Source of the DNA: an uncultured Prevotella sp.
GTDB taxonomy: Bacteria > Bacteroidota > Bacteroidia > Bacteroidales > Bacteroidaceae
NCBI RefSeq assembly: GCF_900549175.1
Contig: NZ_URNN01000149.1
Span: 1 to 7,712, forward strand
Direction of reading: 5' to 3'
Length of the DNA: 7,712 nt
A program made the translations under genes and the position numbers. The notes under the pieces are model-generated. The model was not told the DNA's origin. It was given only the letters and a program-made list of their open reading frames with translations, and ran no database searches. Within the stretch, counting starts at the first letter, position 1, and every line of letters starts with the position of its first letter. Below are positions 1-5,946 of this stretch, piece after piece.

Positions 1-2
1 TG

Positions 3-878
3 CAGAAATACTGCTGTGTTCGTTGTGCCGATGAAGCAAAGAAAGAGAGAAAGAACAGGAATGAGGATTTCCTCAAGACAGCAGAACCTGTTATAGGACT
101 GAGGCTGCAGGAGTACCTCACCTTCTCCAAGGCGGCTATCCTTATGGGATGTTCGCGCCAGTACGTTTATAAGCTCGTGTCACAGGGCAAGCTGAAAGCC
201 TCACGCATCAGCAACCGCATGGCTATCATCCGCCGTGCTGACATCGAGTCCATGCTGGAGGGCAACCCTTATAATAAGATAGTGTTCGGCAATCGACCGA
301 AACCAACAATTCTTAAGCAGCGTCAGAAGAAGCAAGAAACCGCACCCGTTTCTGACGAGCCTTTGACCTATCTCTCCGGCGAGGAGGTGATGTCCATTTA
401 TAAGGTAAAGCAGATGTGGCTTTACACCACCGCCAAGCGCAACCAAATACCCATGTGTCGCATTGCAGGAAAGAACTACTACAGCAAGCATCATGTGGAG
501 GACTGTCTCGGTCTGACCGTTGACACCTCCACTATCACAGAATGGCTCACTACAGACGAGGTGTTCAAAGAGTTCGGCATGAAGCCAACCGCCATTCGTG
601 CCTACGCATACCGCCACAGCATTCCAACCAAGAAGGAATACGGCATCACCTATTATTCAAAGACACACCTTGCGGAACTACGACAGATGGACTTGATAAC
701 AGATGAACGGTATTGTACCGTGGAATATGTATCAGAAAAATACGGATTGTCCAAAGCGAATATTCACCATATCACCAAAGTTCATGGCATAGAAAAGAAG
801 AAAGTGGGTGTGAGGAATCTGCTACTTCGTGCCGATGTAGAACGTGCGATGGCGGAAAGAGCCGCCAAAGGGTTATAA
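3..878 (+). CDS. Multi-HTH DNA-binding protein, 5' end missing
   Basis: The reading frame is open to the left edge, so the ATG at 144 is internal and the true start lies outside. The first visible residues hold a Cys cluster (codons 12, 15 and 24, pattern CCxxC) followed by a basic stretch, like the tail of a small zinc-binding motif. Four HTH_17/excisionase-like units of about 45-50 residues follow, at about 117-263, 363-509, 540-683 and 705-854. Each has the pattern 'L(T)xxEV/AxxxxGxxxxxIY' then a turn, then a basic wing ending in 'YYSKxHxExxL' or a variant; units 2 and 3 are the most alike. Such proteins bind DNA in Bacteroidota mobile elements and often sit beside the integrase, as here (206 bp upstream of it, same strand). 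A role in excision or in regulating the integrase is inference. The tandem HTH reading is good; the exact function is unknown. Confidence 0.85.
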   Translation, partial: QKYCCVRCADEAKKERKNRNEDFLKTAEPVIGLRLQEYLTFSKAAILMGCSRQYVYKLVSQGKLKASRISNRMAIIRRADIESMLEGNPYNKIVFGNRPKPTILKQRQKKQETAPVSDEPLTYLSGEEVMSIYKVKQMWLYTTAKRNQIPMCRIAGKNYYSKHHVEDCLGLTVDTSTITEWLTTDEVFKEFGMKPTAIRAYAYRHSIPTKKEYGITYYSKTHLAELRQMDLITDERYCTVEYVSEKYGLSKANIHHITKVHGIEKKKVGVRNLLLRADVERAMAERAAKGL

Positions 879-894
879 ATAGCAATGATAATAC

Positions 895-957
895 GTTTAT
901 CTGTCAATTATCATAATTAACTGCTATCAACGGCATATCATTCAGTTCCTTTGCAGC
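895..957 (+). promoter_or_regulatory. Promoter/operator region upstream of the integrase
   Basis: A Bacteroidota-like -7 box, TTCCTTTG, lies at 946-953 (consensus TAnnTTTG). No convincing -33 TTTG box stands about 20 bp upstream, which fits a promoter needing an activator. The whole 63 bp aligns without gaps to 3414-3476 (about 76% identity; only 3 differences in the last 26 bp). It begins with GTTTATCTG (895-903), 51 bp before the -7 box. The conservation is seen in the sequence; promoter activity and a shared regulator are inferred. Confidence 0.6.
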
Positions 958-1069
958 GTGGAGAACCGACGAACAAAGCAAGAGCAGAGCCAAACTTGTT
1001 TGAGCTATGCCTTGCAAGGAGGAGGAAGAGCAAAGCTCAAACGCTCCACCCTGTAATATTCATAAATAA
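958..1069 (+). promoter_or_regulatory. Structured integrase leader with small ORF, possible attenuator
   Basis: The predicted transcript has about 125 nt before the integrase ATG. Nested complementary arms are GTGGAG 958-963 with CTCCAC 1044-1049, and GTTTGAGCT 998-1006 with AGCTCAAAC 1034-1042. Competing pairings exist: CAAA 991-994 with TTTG 999-1002, and GAGC 1028-1031 with GCTC 1035-1038, which would break the 9-bp stem. A 20-codon ORF (ATG 1007, stop TAA 1067-1069, beginning MPCKEEEEQ) runs through the loop and the 3' arms, so its translation would melt the structure. A purine-rich, SD-like AAGGAGGAGG (1016-1025) sits in the loop, but no start codon follows at the right distance. Attenuation is inference; leader-peptide control is known for CTnDOT-type elements. 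Confidence 0.4.
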
Positions 1070-1084
1070 TCATCAAGAATAACT

Positions 1085-2209
1085 ATGAGTAATATCTGTA
1101 AGACCGTGAACCTTTACACACGGAAAATCAAGGGAGGCAAGATGCTGTCCTACTTTCTCGACTATTATCCCGGCTACCGTGACGAGACCACCAACAAGGT
1201 GCTGCGCCACGAGTCGCTCGGCATTTACATCTACGCTCACCCGAAGACACAGCGCGAGAAGGACTACAACGCTCGACTGTCGGAGAAAGCTGAAGCCCTG
1301 CGTTGCCGTAGATACGAGGAGATTGTAAATGAGCGTTACGAGTTCTTCGACCGCAACAAACTCAACGGCAGTTTCATTGACTACTTCAAGAAGTATGCCG
1401 GGAAGAAGAACTCACGCTATGAGCAGGCGTTCCTGCACTTCGACCGTTTTACAGGTGGCAAATGTACCTTTGCCGAAATCACTGTAGAACTGTGCAACAA
1501 GTTCCTTGAATATCTGCGCACCACACATCAGGTAATCCACACCAAGCGCAAGCTGCACACTAATACCATAGCCAGCTATTGGTCCGCGTTTCTCGGCACG
1601 CTCCATGCCGCCTACCGCGACAGGAAGATAAAGGAAAATCCATGTCCCTATCTGGAACGTGCCGAAAGCATTCCGACAGACAAAGTTGGACTGTCAGCGG
1701 AAGAACTCATACGGTTGGCGGAAACACCTTGTGAAGTCCCCGTCCTGAAAACCGCCTTCCTTTTCTCCTGCCTTACAGGACTGCGGAAGAGCGATGTCAA
1801 GGCATTCTCATGGGAAATGATACAGCCCGAAGCTGACGGAACGCTCTATATCACCACCCGTATGCAGAAGACAAAACAAATTGTCCACAATCCGATAGGA
1901 GATGAGGCACTGGCTTTGATAGACAGCGACACAAGAGAGGGGCTTGTATTCCCCGGTTTCAAGGATAACATGACACAGACACCACTCAAGCAATGGCTGA
2001 AGACGGCAGGCATCACCAAAAATATCACCTACCATTCAAGCCGCCATACATATTGTACCCTGCAACTGGAATCCGGAACGGACTCCCGAACCGTACAGGA
2101 ACTTGTCGGTCATAAGAACCTCATCACCACGCAGCAGTATCTTGACAGCGTCGACAGCAGGAAGAAGGAGGCGGCAAACCGAATCACGCTGAAACGCAAA
2201 TCGGAATAA
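1085..2209 (+). CDS. Tyrosine-type site-specific recombinase/integrase
   Basis: This 374-residue enzyme would cut and rejoin DNA at attachment sites to integrate and excise the element, through a covalent 3'-phosphotyrosine intermediate. The N-terminal part (about 1-90) is Tyr/Lys/Arg-rich and fits an arm-binding region. A SAM-like core-binding domain spans about 95-190, and the catalytic domain about 200-365. All active-site residues are visible: Arg234 (TGLRKSD), Lys262 (beta-hairpin, QKTK), His317 and Arg320 (HSSRHT), His343 (VGHKN) and nucleophile Tyr352 (QQYLD). Length and motifs match Bacteroidota transposon integrases of the Int/BTF and IntDOT-like group. It appears intact. The ATG at 1085 has no good SD, as is usual in this phylum. 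The leader and promoter upstream suggest regulated expression. The target site cannot be assigned from this window. Confidence 0.96.
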   Translation: MSNICKTVNLYTRKIKGGKMLSYFLDYYPGYRDETTNKVLRHESLGIYIYAHPKTQREKDYNARLSEKAEALRCRRYEEIVNERYEFFDRNKLNGSFIDYFKKYAGKKNSRYEQAFLHFDRFTGGKCTFAEITVELCNKFLEYLRTTHQVIHTKRKLHTNTIASYWSAFLGTLHAAYRDRKIKENPCPYLERAESIPTDKVGLSAEELIRLAETPCEVPVLKTAFLFSCLTGLRKSDVKAFSWEMIQPEADGTLYITTRMQKTKQIVHNPIGDEALALIDSDTREGLVFPGFKDNMTQTPLKQWLKTAGITKNITYHSSRHTYCTLQLESGTDSRTVQELVGHKNLITTQQYLDSVDSRKKEAANRITLKRKSE

Positions 2210-2244
2210 TAGCTTATTAGAGAGTAAAGCACACATTTTCAACA

Positions 2245-2282
2245 ATTGGAGTATGATTCTGAGTATGAAATCATACTTCAAT
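2245..2282. repeat. Inverted repeat with internal direct repeats after integrase
   Basis: Arms 2245-2258 and 2269-2282 are complementary over 14 bp with a single G-T wobble, around a 10-bp loop. The octamer GAGTATGA also occurs twice in direct orientation (2249-2256 and 2261-2268). No T-run follows the right arm, so it is a poor intrinsic terminator. Its place 36 bp after the integrase stop fits a recombinase or excisionase binding site, an RNA-stabilising 3' hairpin or an operator. The repeat is certain; its role is not. Confidence 0.7.
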
Positions 2283-2305
2283 ATTAATTTGTCATAAATC
2301 ACTGC

Positions 2306-2356
2306 GTTTATCTGCGACTATTTTCGCATATACCCAAACCGCCATAGTAACTTTGC
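2306..2356 (+). promoter_or_regulatory. Promoter region of the membrane-protein gene
   Basis: It has a perfect Bacteroidota -7 box, TAACTTTG (2348-2355), with TTTTCG (2321-2326) about 21 bp upstream as a weak -33 candidate. GTTTATCTG (2306-2314) is the third copy of the motif that heads the other two promoter elements here, but it lies 42 bp before the -7 box instead of 51. The predicted leader is about 45 nt. GTAACTTTGC (2347-2356) also fits the GTAnnTTTGC core used by IntDOT-type integrases, so an attachment core is a second reading. Confidence 0.65.
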
Positions 2357-2406
2357 TGTAAATAACCGTCAGCAAAACGTAATATTGAACAATAAAATTA
2401 TAGAAT

Positions 2407-3210
2407 ATGAGAAATTTGAACACGCTTATCAGCAAAGAGACCTGCCTTTTCTATGGTCTTCCCGGCACAGCCATCCTTGCCGTGTCGCTCATCCTGTCCT
2501 GCAAAGTTGGTAACGACTTCGGAGGGAGCACGTTTGTAAACACAGTTTCCTTCTTTGGCAGCAATGTCCTGTTATGGCTGTTGTATCTGGTATTGTTCCA
2601 ATACCTGCCTGTTGACTTGATGAAGGTATGGTTATCAAGAGCAGAACCTACGGGAGTAGAGTCTGGGGAGGTGAAAACAGAGGCTGCTTCCTCATCGGAT
2701 AATACTGTTGTCAAGTCGGTTGTGTCTCCGGCTGCCGCCGTCCAACCAATGAGCACAGAAGAATATCATGCCCACTGTGCCGAGTTTGAGCGCAGGAAGC
2801 AGGAGGAGCACCAGCTGCTTGTAGATAGCATCATAGATTATGTCGGCAGGATGATGTCTCCCTTTATTGAAATGCTGGAGCTTGACCTGCTCCGTAATGA
2901 GATACGTGCATGGTGCGACAATCCGAATTATGAGCCTAAACCTGTCAAGTTGAAATCTGTCCATGAAAACAGAGACAAGCTGAAAACAGTCTCTTTCAAG
3001 CATTTCGTCTGGAACATCGCCGCAAGGCTTGGATTTGAGAACGGATATTCCGGCAAAGTGCAGGTTAAGTTCATCAAAAGACTGTTCCTCAACGAACTTG
3101 CTGACATTGAGGTGATTTCACTGGAAAGGAGTCTGACAAGCTCGCCTGATGACGGACATATCAAACTCGACAGACCCATACACACGGATAATTATATCTT
3201 CCACTTTTAA
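2407..3210 (+). CDS. Two-helix membrane-anchored protein of unknown function
   Basis: This 267-residue protein is not recognised. Two hydrophobic segments (about 17-32 and 48-68) are separated by a short polar loop with conserved-looking glycines and would anchor the N-terminus in the inner membrane. A Ser/Ala/Val-rich linker follows (about 80-115), then a charged helical stretch with Glu/Arg/Gln (about 117-165). The C-terminal soluble domain (about 165-260) contains 'FKHFVWNIAARLGF' and a basic 'KVQVKFIKRLFL' segment. No catalytic motif is evident. It has its own promoter and terminator, so it is a single-gene unit between the integrase and the replication operon. Sharing the GTTTATCTG element suggests co-regulation with both. 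Possible roles are a mobilisation or entry-exclusion accessory, or a membrane tether for the replication complex; all are speculative. Confidence 0.85.
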   Translation: MRNLNTLISKETCLFYGLPGTAILAVSLILSCKVGNDFGGSTFVNTVSFFGSNVLLWLLYLVLFQYLPVDLMKVWLSRAEPTGVESGEVKTEAASSSDNTVVKSVVSPAAAVQPMSTEEYHAHCAEFERRKQEEHQLLVDSIIDYVGRMMSPFIEMLELDLLRNEIRAWCDNPNYEPKPVKLKSVHENRDKLKTVSFKHFVWNIAARLGFENGYSGKVQVKFIKRLFLNELADIEVISLERSLTSSPDDGHIKLDRPIHTDNYIFHF

Positions 3211-3248
3211 CCACAATCATTTTACTCTAATTTTTGCAATATGATGTG

Positions 3249-3276
3249 GGGAGGCTCTTACGGGCTTCCCTTTTTG
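3249..3276 (+). terminator. Intrinsic terminator
   Basis: Stem GGGAGGC (3249-3255) pairs with GCTTCCC (3264-3270), with one G-T wobble and an 8-nt loop, and is followed directly by TTTTT (3271-3275). It lies 38 bp after the stop of the membrane-protein gene and closes that unit. Confidence 0.85.
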
Positions 3277-3413
3277 TTATATGCCATTTCCTTTTTATGC
3301 CATAACGCCCTGCTATTGCTTATTGGTTGCCATATAACACGTTTTCTTATCCCATTTTATTTCTCTTCCATCCTGTTTCTACCCTTTGTTTCTTGATAGT
3401 GCAATTATCCTGA
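3277..3413. other. Gene-free pyrimidine-rich spacer
   Basis: With the terminator and the promoter element, this makes a 284-bp gap without a gene. The + strand is notably T/C-rich. An 8-bp inverted repeat, GTTATATG (3276-3283) and CATATAAC (3331-3338), is present. No ORF, RNA gene or further strong signal is seen. Confidence 0.5.
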
Positions 3414-3476
3414 GTTTATCTGGCGATTACCGTCAATACACCGTATCACAGGTATATCATTCGGTTCCTTTGCCGC
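3414..3476 (+). promoter_or_regulatory. Promoter/operator of the HTH-ATPase operon, copy of the integrase promoter
   Basis: It aligns gap-free with 895-957. Both start with GTTTATCTG and both end in the block ATATCATTC-R-GTTCCTTTGC (here 3454-3473). The -7-like box TTCCTTTG is at 3465-3472. The start codon at 3495 follows closely, so the predicted leader is only about 15 nt, in contrast to the long integrase leader. The -33 position is poor, again suggesting regulator-dependent transcription. Confidence 0.65.
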
Positions 3477-3494
3477 AACTTAATTTTCAAAAGT

Positions 3495-3869
3495 ATGACA
3501 AACGAACTTACATTCAACGACCTTCCGCAGGTCGTGGCCGAGCTTCGGGATGAGGTAATCGGCATGAGACAGATGCTTACCAGTCTGCAAAAGGAGAAGG
3601 GACAACGCAAGGAGAACACTCATCGTCCTATGTCTGTAGAAGATGCTGCCGAGTATCTTAAGATACCGCTACGTACTCTCTACATGAAACTGGGCAACGG
3701 CACCATTCCTGCAACCAAGCCCGGCAAACGGTATGTCCTTTATCAGGATGAACTTGACAAATGGCTGGAGTGCAACCGCAAGAATCCCGTTCCGCTGACC
3801 GATGAGGAACAGAACGCAGCCATCCTTGCTGCTAACAGACGTAAACCAAACAAAGCGGACTGGAGGTGA
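3495..3869 (+). CDS. Helix-turn-helix (HTH_17/excisionase-like) DNA-binding protein
   Basis: This 124-residue protein has two parts. Residues 8-40 form a predicted coiled-coil helix (NDLPQVVAELRDEV and following) typical of the dimerising N-terminus of small Bacteroidota mobile-element regulators. Residues 45-92 form an HTH_17/MerR-like winged helix: 'MSVEDAAEYLKI' is helix 1 and the turn, 'RTLYMKLGNGTIPATKPGKRYVL' (residues 60-82) covers the recognition helix and wing, and 'YQDELDKWLE' is the closing helix. The basic, proline-containing tail ends at the stop overlapping the next gene's SD. Such proteins sit immediately before the RepA-like ATPase in many Bacteroides elements. Likely roles are binding the element's origin, autoregulating the promoter at 3414-3476, or acting as an excision factor. 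The family is clear; the exact role is inferred. Confidence 0.92.
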   Translation: MTNELTFNDLPQVVAELRDEVIGMRQMLTSLQKEKGQRKENTHRPMSVEDAAEYLKIPLRTLYMKLGNGTIPATKPGKRYVLYQDELDKWLECNRKNPVPLTDEEQNAAILAANRRKPNKADWR

Positions 3870-3871
3870 GC

Positions 3872-4942
3872 ATGGAGAACAGTACAAAAGAAATCAGTCA
3901 TGACGTGGCTGTCAGTCTGTGGAAGAATGCAGTTCTCAGCGTGGAGACGGAGTGCGAGCGTCAGCCGGAGATAATAATGGTGAAAGGAGTCTGCATCGGC
4001 ACTCTCGGCAATTTCAGCGCATCCACAGGCAAGGCGAAGAGCAAGAAGACTTTCAACCTCTCTGCCATTGTCGCCGCCGCCCTGTGCGACCGTCCCGTGC
4101 TGTGCTACACTGCCTCGCTCCCCGAAAACAAACGAAACATCCTCTATGTCGATACGGAGCAGAGTGCTTATCACTGCCAAAAGGTGATGAAGCGCATCCT
4201 GCGTCTGGCAGGGCTTCCCGAAGACAAGGATTGCGGACGGCTGCAGTTCCTTGCCCTCAGGAAGAACACACCAGAGGAACGCCTCGCCATCATAGATGTA
4301 GCCATCAGAAATACAGAGAATCTCGGTCTTGTCATCATCGACGGTGTGCGTGACTTCATTCACGACATAAACTCTCCTGCAGAATCATCCCGCGTCATCT
4401 CCAAGTTGATGCGGTGGACGGACGAGTACCAGCTGCACCTGCATACCATCCTTCACCAGAACAAGTCTGACGACAATGCCCGAGGGCATGTGGGAACAGA
4501 ACTCAACAACAAGGCTGAGACTGTCATGCAGGTGGAGAAGGACAAGGCTGACGGCAGCATAAGCGTGGTCGAGGCCGTGCATATCCGCAGCATGGACTTT
4601 GAACCTTTCGCCTTCCGCATAAATGAAGAGGCGATGCCGGAACTTGTGGTTGACTACACACCTTCTGCCACCAGCATTGGCAGACCGAGGAAAGTTCCTT
4701 TTGACCCCTATAGGGAAATCTCTGCCAAGATTCACCTTAATGTGCTGGAGCGGGTCTTCACGGTTACTACCTGTTATAACTACGAAGCTTTCTGTAATGC
4801 GCTGAAGAACGCTTATCTGGCAGAAGGGGTTAAGCTCAACTACAACAAAGTTGTCGATGTTGTCACCTTCCTTCGCAACAAGCGTATGGTGCTACAGGAT
4901 GGCAAGAAGAAGTACATCGCCAATCCCGAAGCCCACTATTGA
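3872..4942 (+). CDS. RepA/RadA-like AAA-family ATPase (plasmid-type helicase/replication protein)
   Basis: This 356-residue RecA-fold ATPase is of the AAA_25/RepA-like type, probably used in replication or maintenance of the excised element. The Walker A position is degenerate, GKAKSKKT (53-60), with Lys where the last Gly of GxxxxGK[ST] is expected. 'YVDTEQS' (92-98) follows the second strand, and Walker B is 'LGLVIIDGVRDF' with Asp157. 'HQNK' (195-198) and 'RGHVGTELNNKAE' (204-216) match the RadA/RepA-type sensor region. The C-terminal 275-352 looks like a winged-helix tail. An ATG start at 3872 is preferred over GTG 3866, because GGAGG (3862-3866) is 5 nt before it and GTG would overlap that SD. 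It begins 2 bp after the previous stop, so the two genes are translationally coupled. Nucleotide hydrolysis is expected but not shown. Confidence 0.9.
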   Translation: MENSTKEISHDVAVSLWKNAVLSVETECERQPEIIMVKGVCIGTLGNFSASTGKAKSKKTFNLSAIVAAALCDRPVLCYTASLPENKRNILYVDTEQSAYHCQKVMKRILRLAGLPEDKDCGRLQFLALRKNTPEERLAIIDVAIRNTENLGLVIIDGVRDFIHDINSPAESSRVISKLMRWTDEYQLHLHTILHQNKSDDNARGHVGTELNNKAETVMQVEKDKADGSISVVEAVHIRSMDFEPFAFRINEEAMPELVVDYTPSATSIGRPRKVPFDPYREISAKIHLNVLERVFTVTTCYNYEAFCNALKNAYLAEGVKLNYNKVVDVVTFLRNKRMVLQDGKKKYIANPEAHY

Positions 4943-5033
4943 AAGCACATTAAACATTCAAGTTTACTTGACTTTATTCCAAGGGCATACATAAAAAAAT
5001 TATCTAAAGTGAAACATAAAACAGAAAGAAACA

Positions 5034-5615
5034 ATGAAGAGACTTATTTTCTCAGAAGACATCTTCCACATATTGGCGCAAATGGAAGACAAGGACGCAG
5101 GTCAGATGGCAAAGGCTATCGCTTGCTATGCGCACGATGGTACACAACCAAAATGGAGCAACACCATACTGATGGCATTATTTTCCCTGTTCAAGAAGCA
5201 AATCGACATACAGACTGACTTGGAAGAGAGAAGGCGCATCGTCAACAAAGGAAATGCAAAGGGGCGGAACAGGCAGAAGCCAAAGACGGCGAAGACGACA
5301 CCTCCGACAAGTAAGACTGCCAAAGACAGCGAACCCACAATCATCCCCTGTGAAGAGAGCGAACCGCAGCCAACCGCTGCGGAATGCACTCCCTTTGAGC
5401 GAATGGCGGCAATCTATCCCAAGGTGGACTCCTCTGAATCCTTTCGCAAGGAATCGCGGGAGTTGTGGGAGTCACTTGGCGAAGAGGAAAGACAGGAAGC
5501 CATCGGCTATGCCAGCGAGTTGAAGAACAATCCCGATGAAACAGCAGAAATCGGCTATCTCCGTCAGTTCCTCACCGCCAGACCATGGGAGAGAAAATCC
5601 TGTACACCTGACTGA
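5034..5615 (+). CDS. DUF6291-like/replisome-organiser-like protein
   Basis: This 193-residue protein has two short domains joined by a Lys/Thr/Pro-rich linker (about 65-120). The N-terminal 1-65 ('FSEDIFHILAQMEDKDAGQM', then 'AIACYAHDGTQP', then 'LFSLFKKQIDIQ') has the layout of the DUF6291 domain found in phage and element replication modules: a helical block, 'AIxxYxxxGxxP', and a final 'FxxxKxQID'. The C-terminal part (about 119-187) is helical and acidic, with 'IYPKVDSSESFRKESRELWESL' spanning residues 127-148 and a 'GYLRQFLTARPWE' end. It follows the ATPase by 91 bp on the same strand and may be in the same operon. A role in loading or organising replication proteins is inferred from position. 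The ATG at 5034 is preceded only by a weak AGAAAGAAA. Confidence 0.8.
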   Translation: MKRLIFSEDIFHILAQMEDKDAGQMAKAIACYAHDGTQPKWSNTILMALFSLFKKQIDIQTDLEERRRIVNKGNAKGRNRQKPKTAKTTPPTSKTAKDSEPTIIPCEESEPQPTAAECTPFERMAAIYPKVDSSESFRKESRELWESLGEEERQEAIGYASELKNNPDETAEIGYLRQFLTARPWERKSCTPD

Positions 5616-5650
5616 TGTATCTGGCACTGCCGTCTTGTCCTCAATCAGGT
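5606..5650. repeat. Imperfect inverted repeat at the 3' end of the DUF6291-like gene
   Basis: ACCTGACTGA (5606-5615) and TCAATCAGGT (5641-5650) are complementary at 9 of 10 positions around a 25-nt loop. The left arm contains the stop codon. No T-run follows, so it is a weak terminator candidate at most, or the left edge of the repeat-rich region that continues to about 5860. Confidence 0.4.
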
Positions 5651-5713
5651 CATTCATCACTTATTGGGAACACATTACGGAGCATCCTGCCATCAATAAT
5701 CGGTAAAACAATC

Positions 5714-5763
5714 ATGGCAAGAGACAGAAAGTGCAGTGTACACCGCAATCTGTCTCTTGCCAT
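5714..5763. repeat. Perfect 15-bp inverted repeat
   Basis: Arms 5714-5728 (ATGGCAAGAGACAGA) and 5749-5763 are exactly complementary, with a 20-bp spacer. The spacer contains the palindrome GTGTACAC (5736-5743). Lack of a T-tract argues against a simple terminator. Long perfect dyads of this kind are typical of transfer or replication origins, where a relaxase or initiator binds. Confidence 0.8.
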
Positions 5764-5860
5764 TTCCGTTTCGGCGTTGGGCTTGCCCAGTGTACGGGAA
5801 ACGTATATCAGGGGTAGCCTAATCCCCCGACCGCTCTCAAAGCATCGGGAGGCTGTCCAT
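5764..5860. other. Candidate oriT/origin region with clustered dyads
   Basis: It continues the repeat-rich gap at 5616-5946, which holds no convincing gene. Visible dyads are CGTTTC 5767-5772 with GAAACG 5798-5803, GGGC 5779-5782 with GCCC 5785-5788, and a split stem AGCC 5816-5819 / CCCGA 5826-5830 with TCGGG 5845-5849 / GGCT 5851-5854. The DNA follows the replication operon, where mobilisable Bacteroidota elements often carry oriT before relaxase genes. No relaxase is seen in the window, so transfer origin, replication origin or remnant remain open. Confidence 0.4.
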
Positions 5861-5946
5861 ACAAGCAGCAAGCTGTAGGACATGGGAATGTTCACATCAC
5901 AACACTATTTTGCAGTCCTCGCTATTATAGTTGCTCTGATTTTTTG

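Noticed and set aside
144..878. ATG at 144 as the start of the first HTH protein
   Set aside because: The frame is open to the left edge, and the first HTH unit begins at about 117, so this ATG falls inside its first helices.
3866..3874. GTG at 3866 as the start of the ATPase
   Set aside because: It overlaps the GGAGG that best serves ATG 3872, and the ATG gives normal SD spacing.
3919..4353. + strand alternate frame inside the ATPase gene
   Set aside because: The Arg/His/Pro/Ser-rich product is a typical out-of-frame shadow; the ATPase frame carries the motifs.
5714..5763. 15-bp dyad as an intrinsic terminator
   Set aside because: There is no T-run directly after either arm, and the 20-nt loop is long.
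5615..5895. Open frames on both strands through the repeat-rich gap
   Set aside because: They have low-complexity basic or mixed composition and no domain, contain the 15-bp dyad, and lie on both strands at once, as expected of noncoding DNA with few stops.
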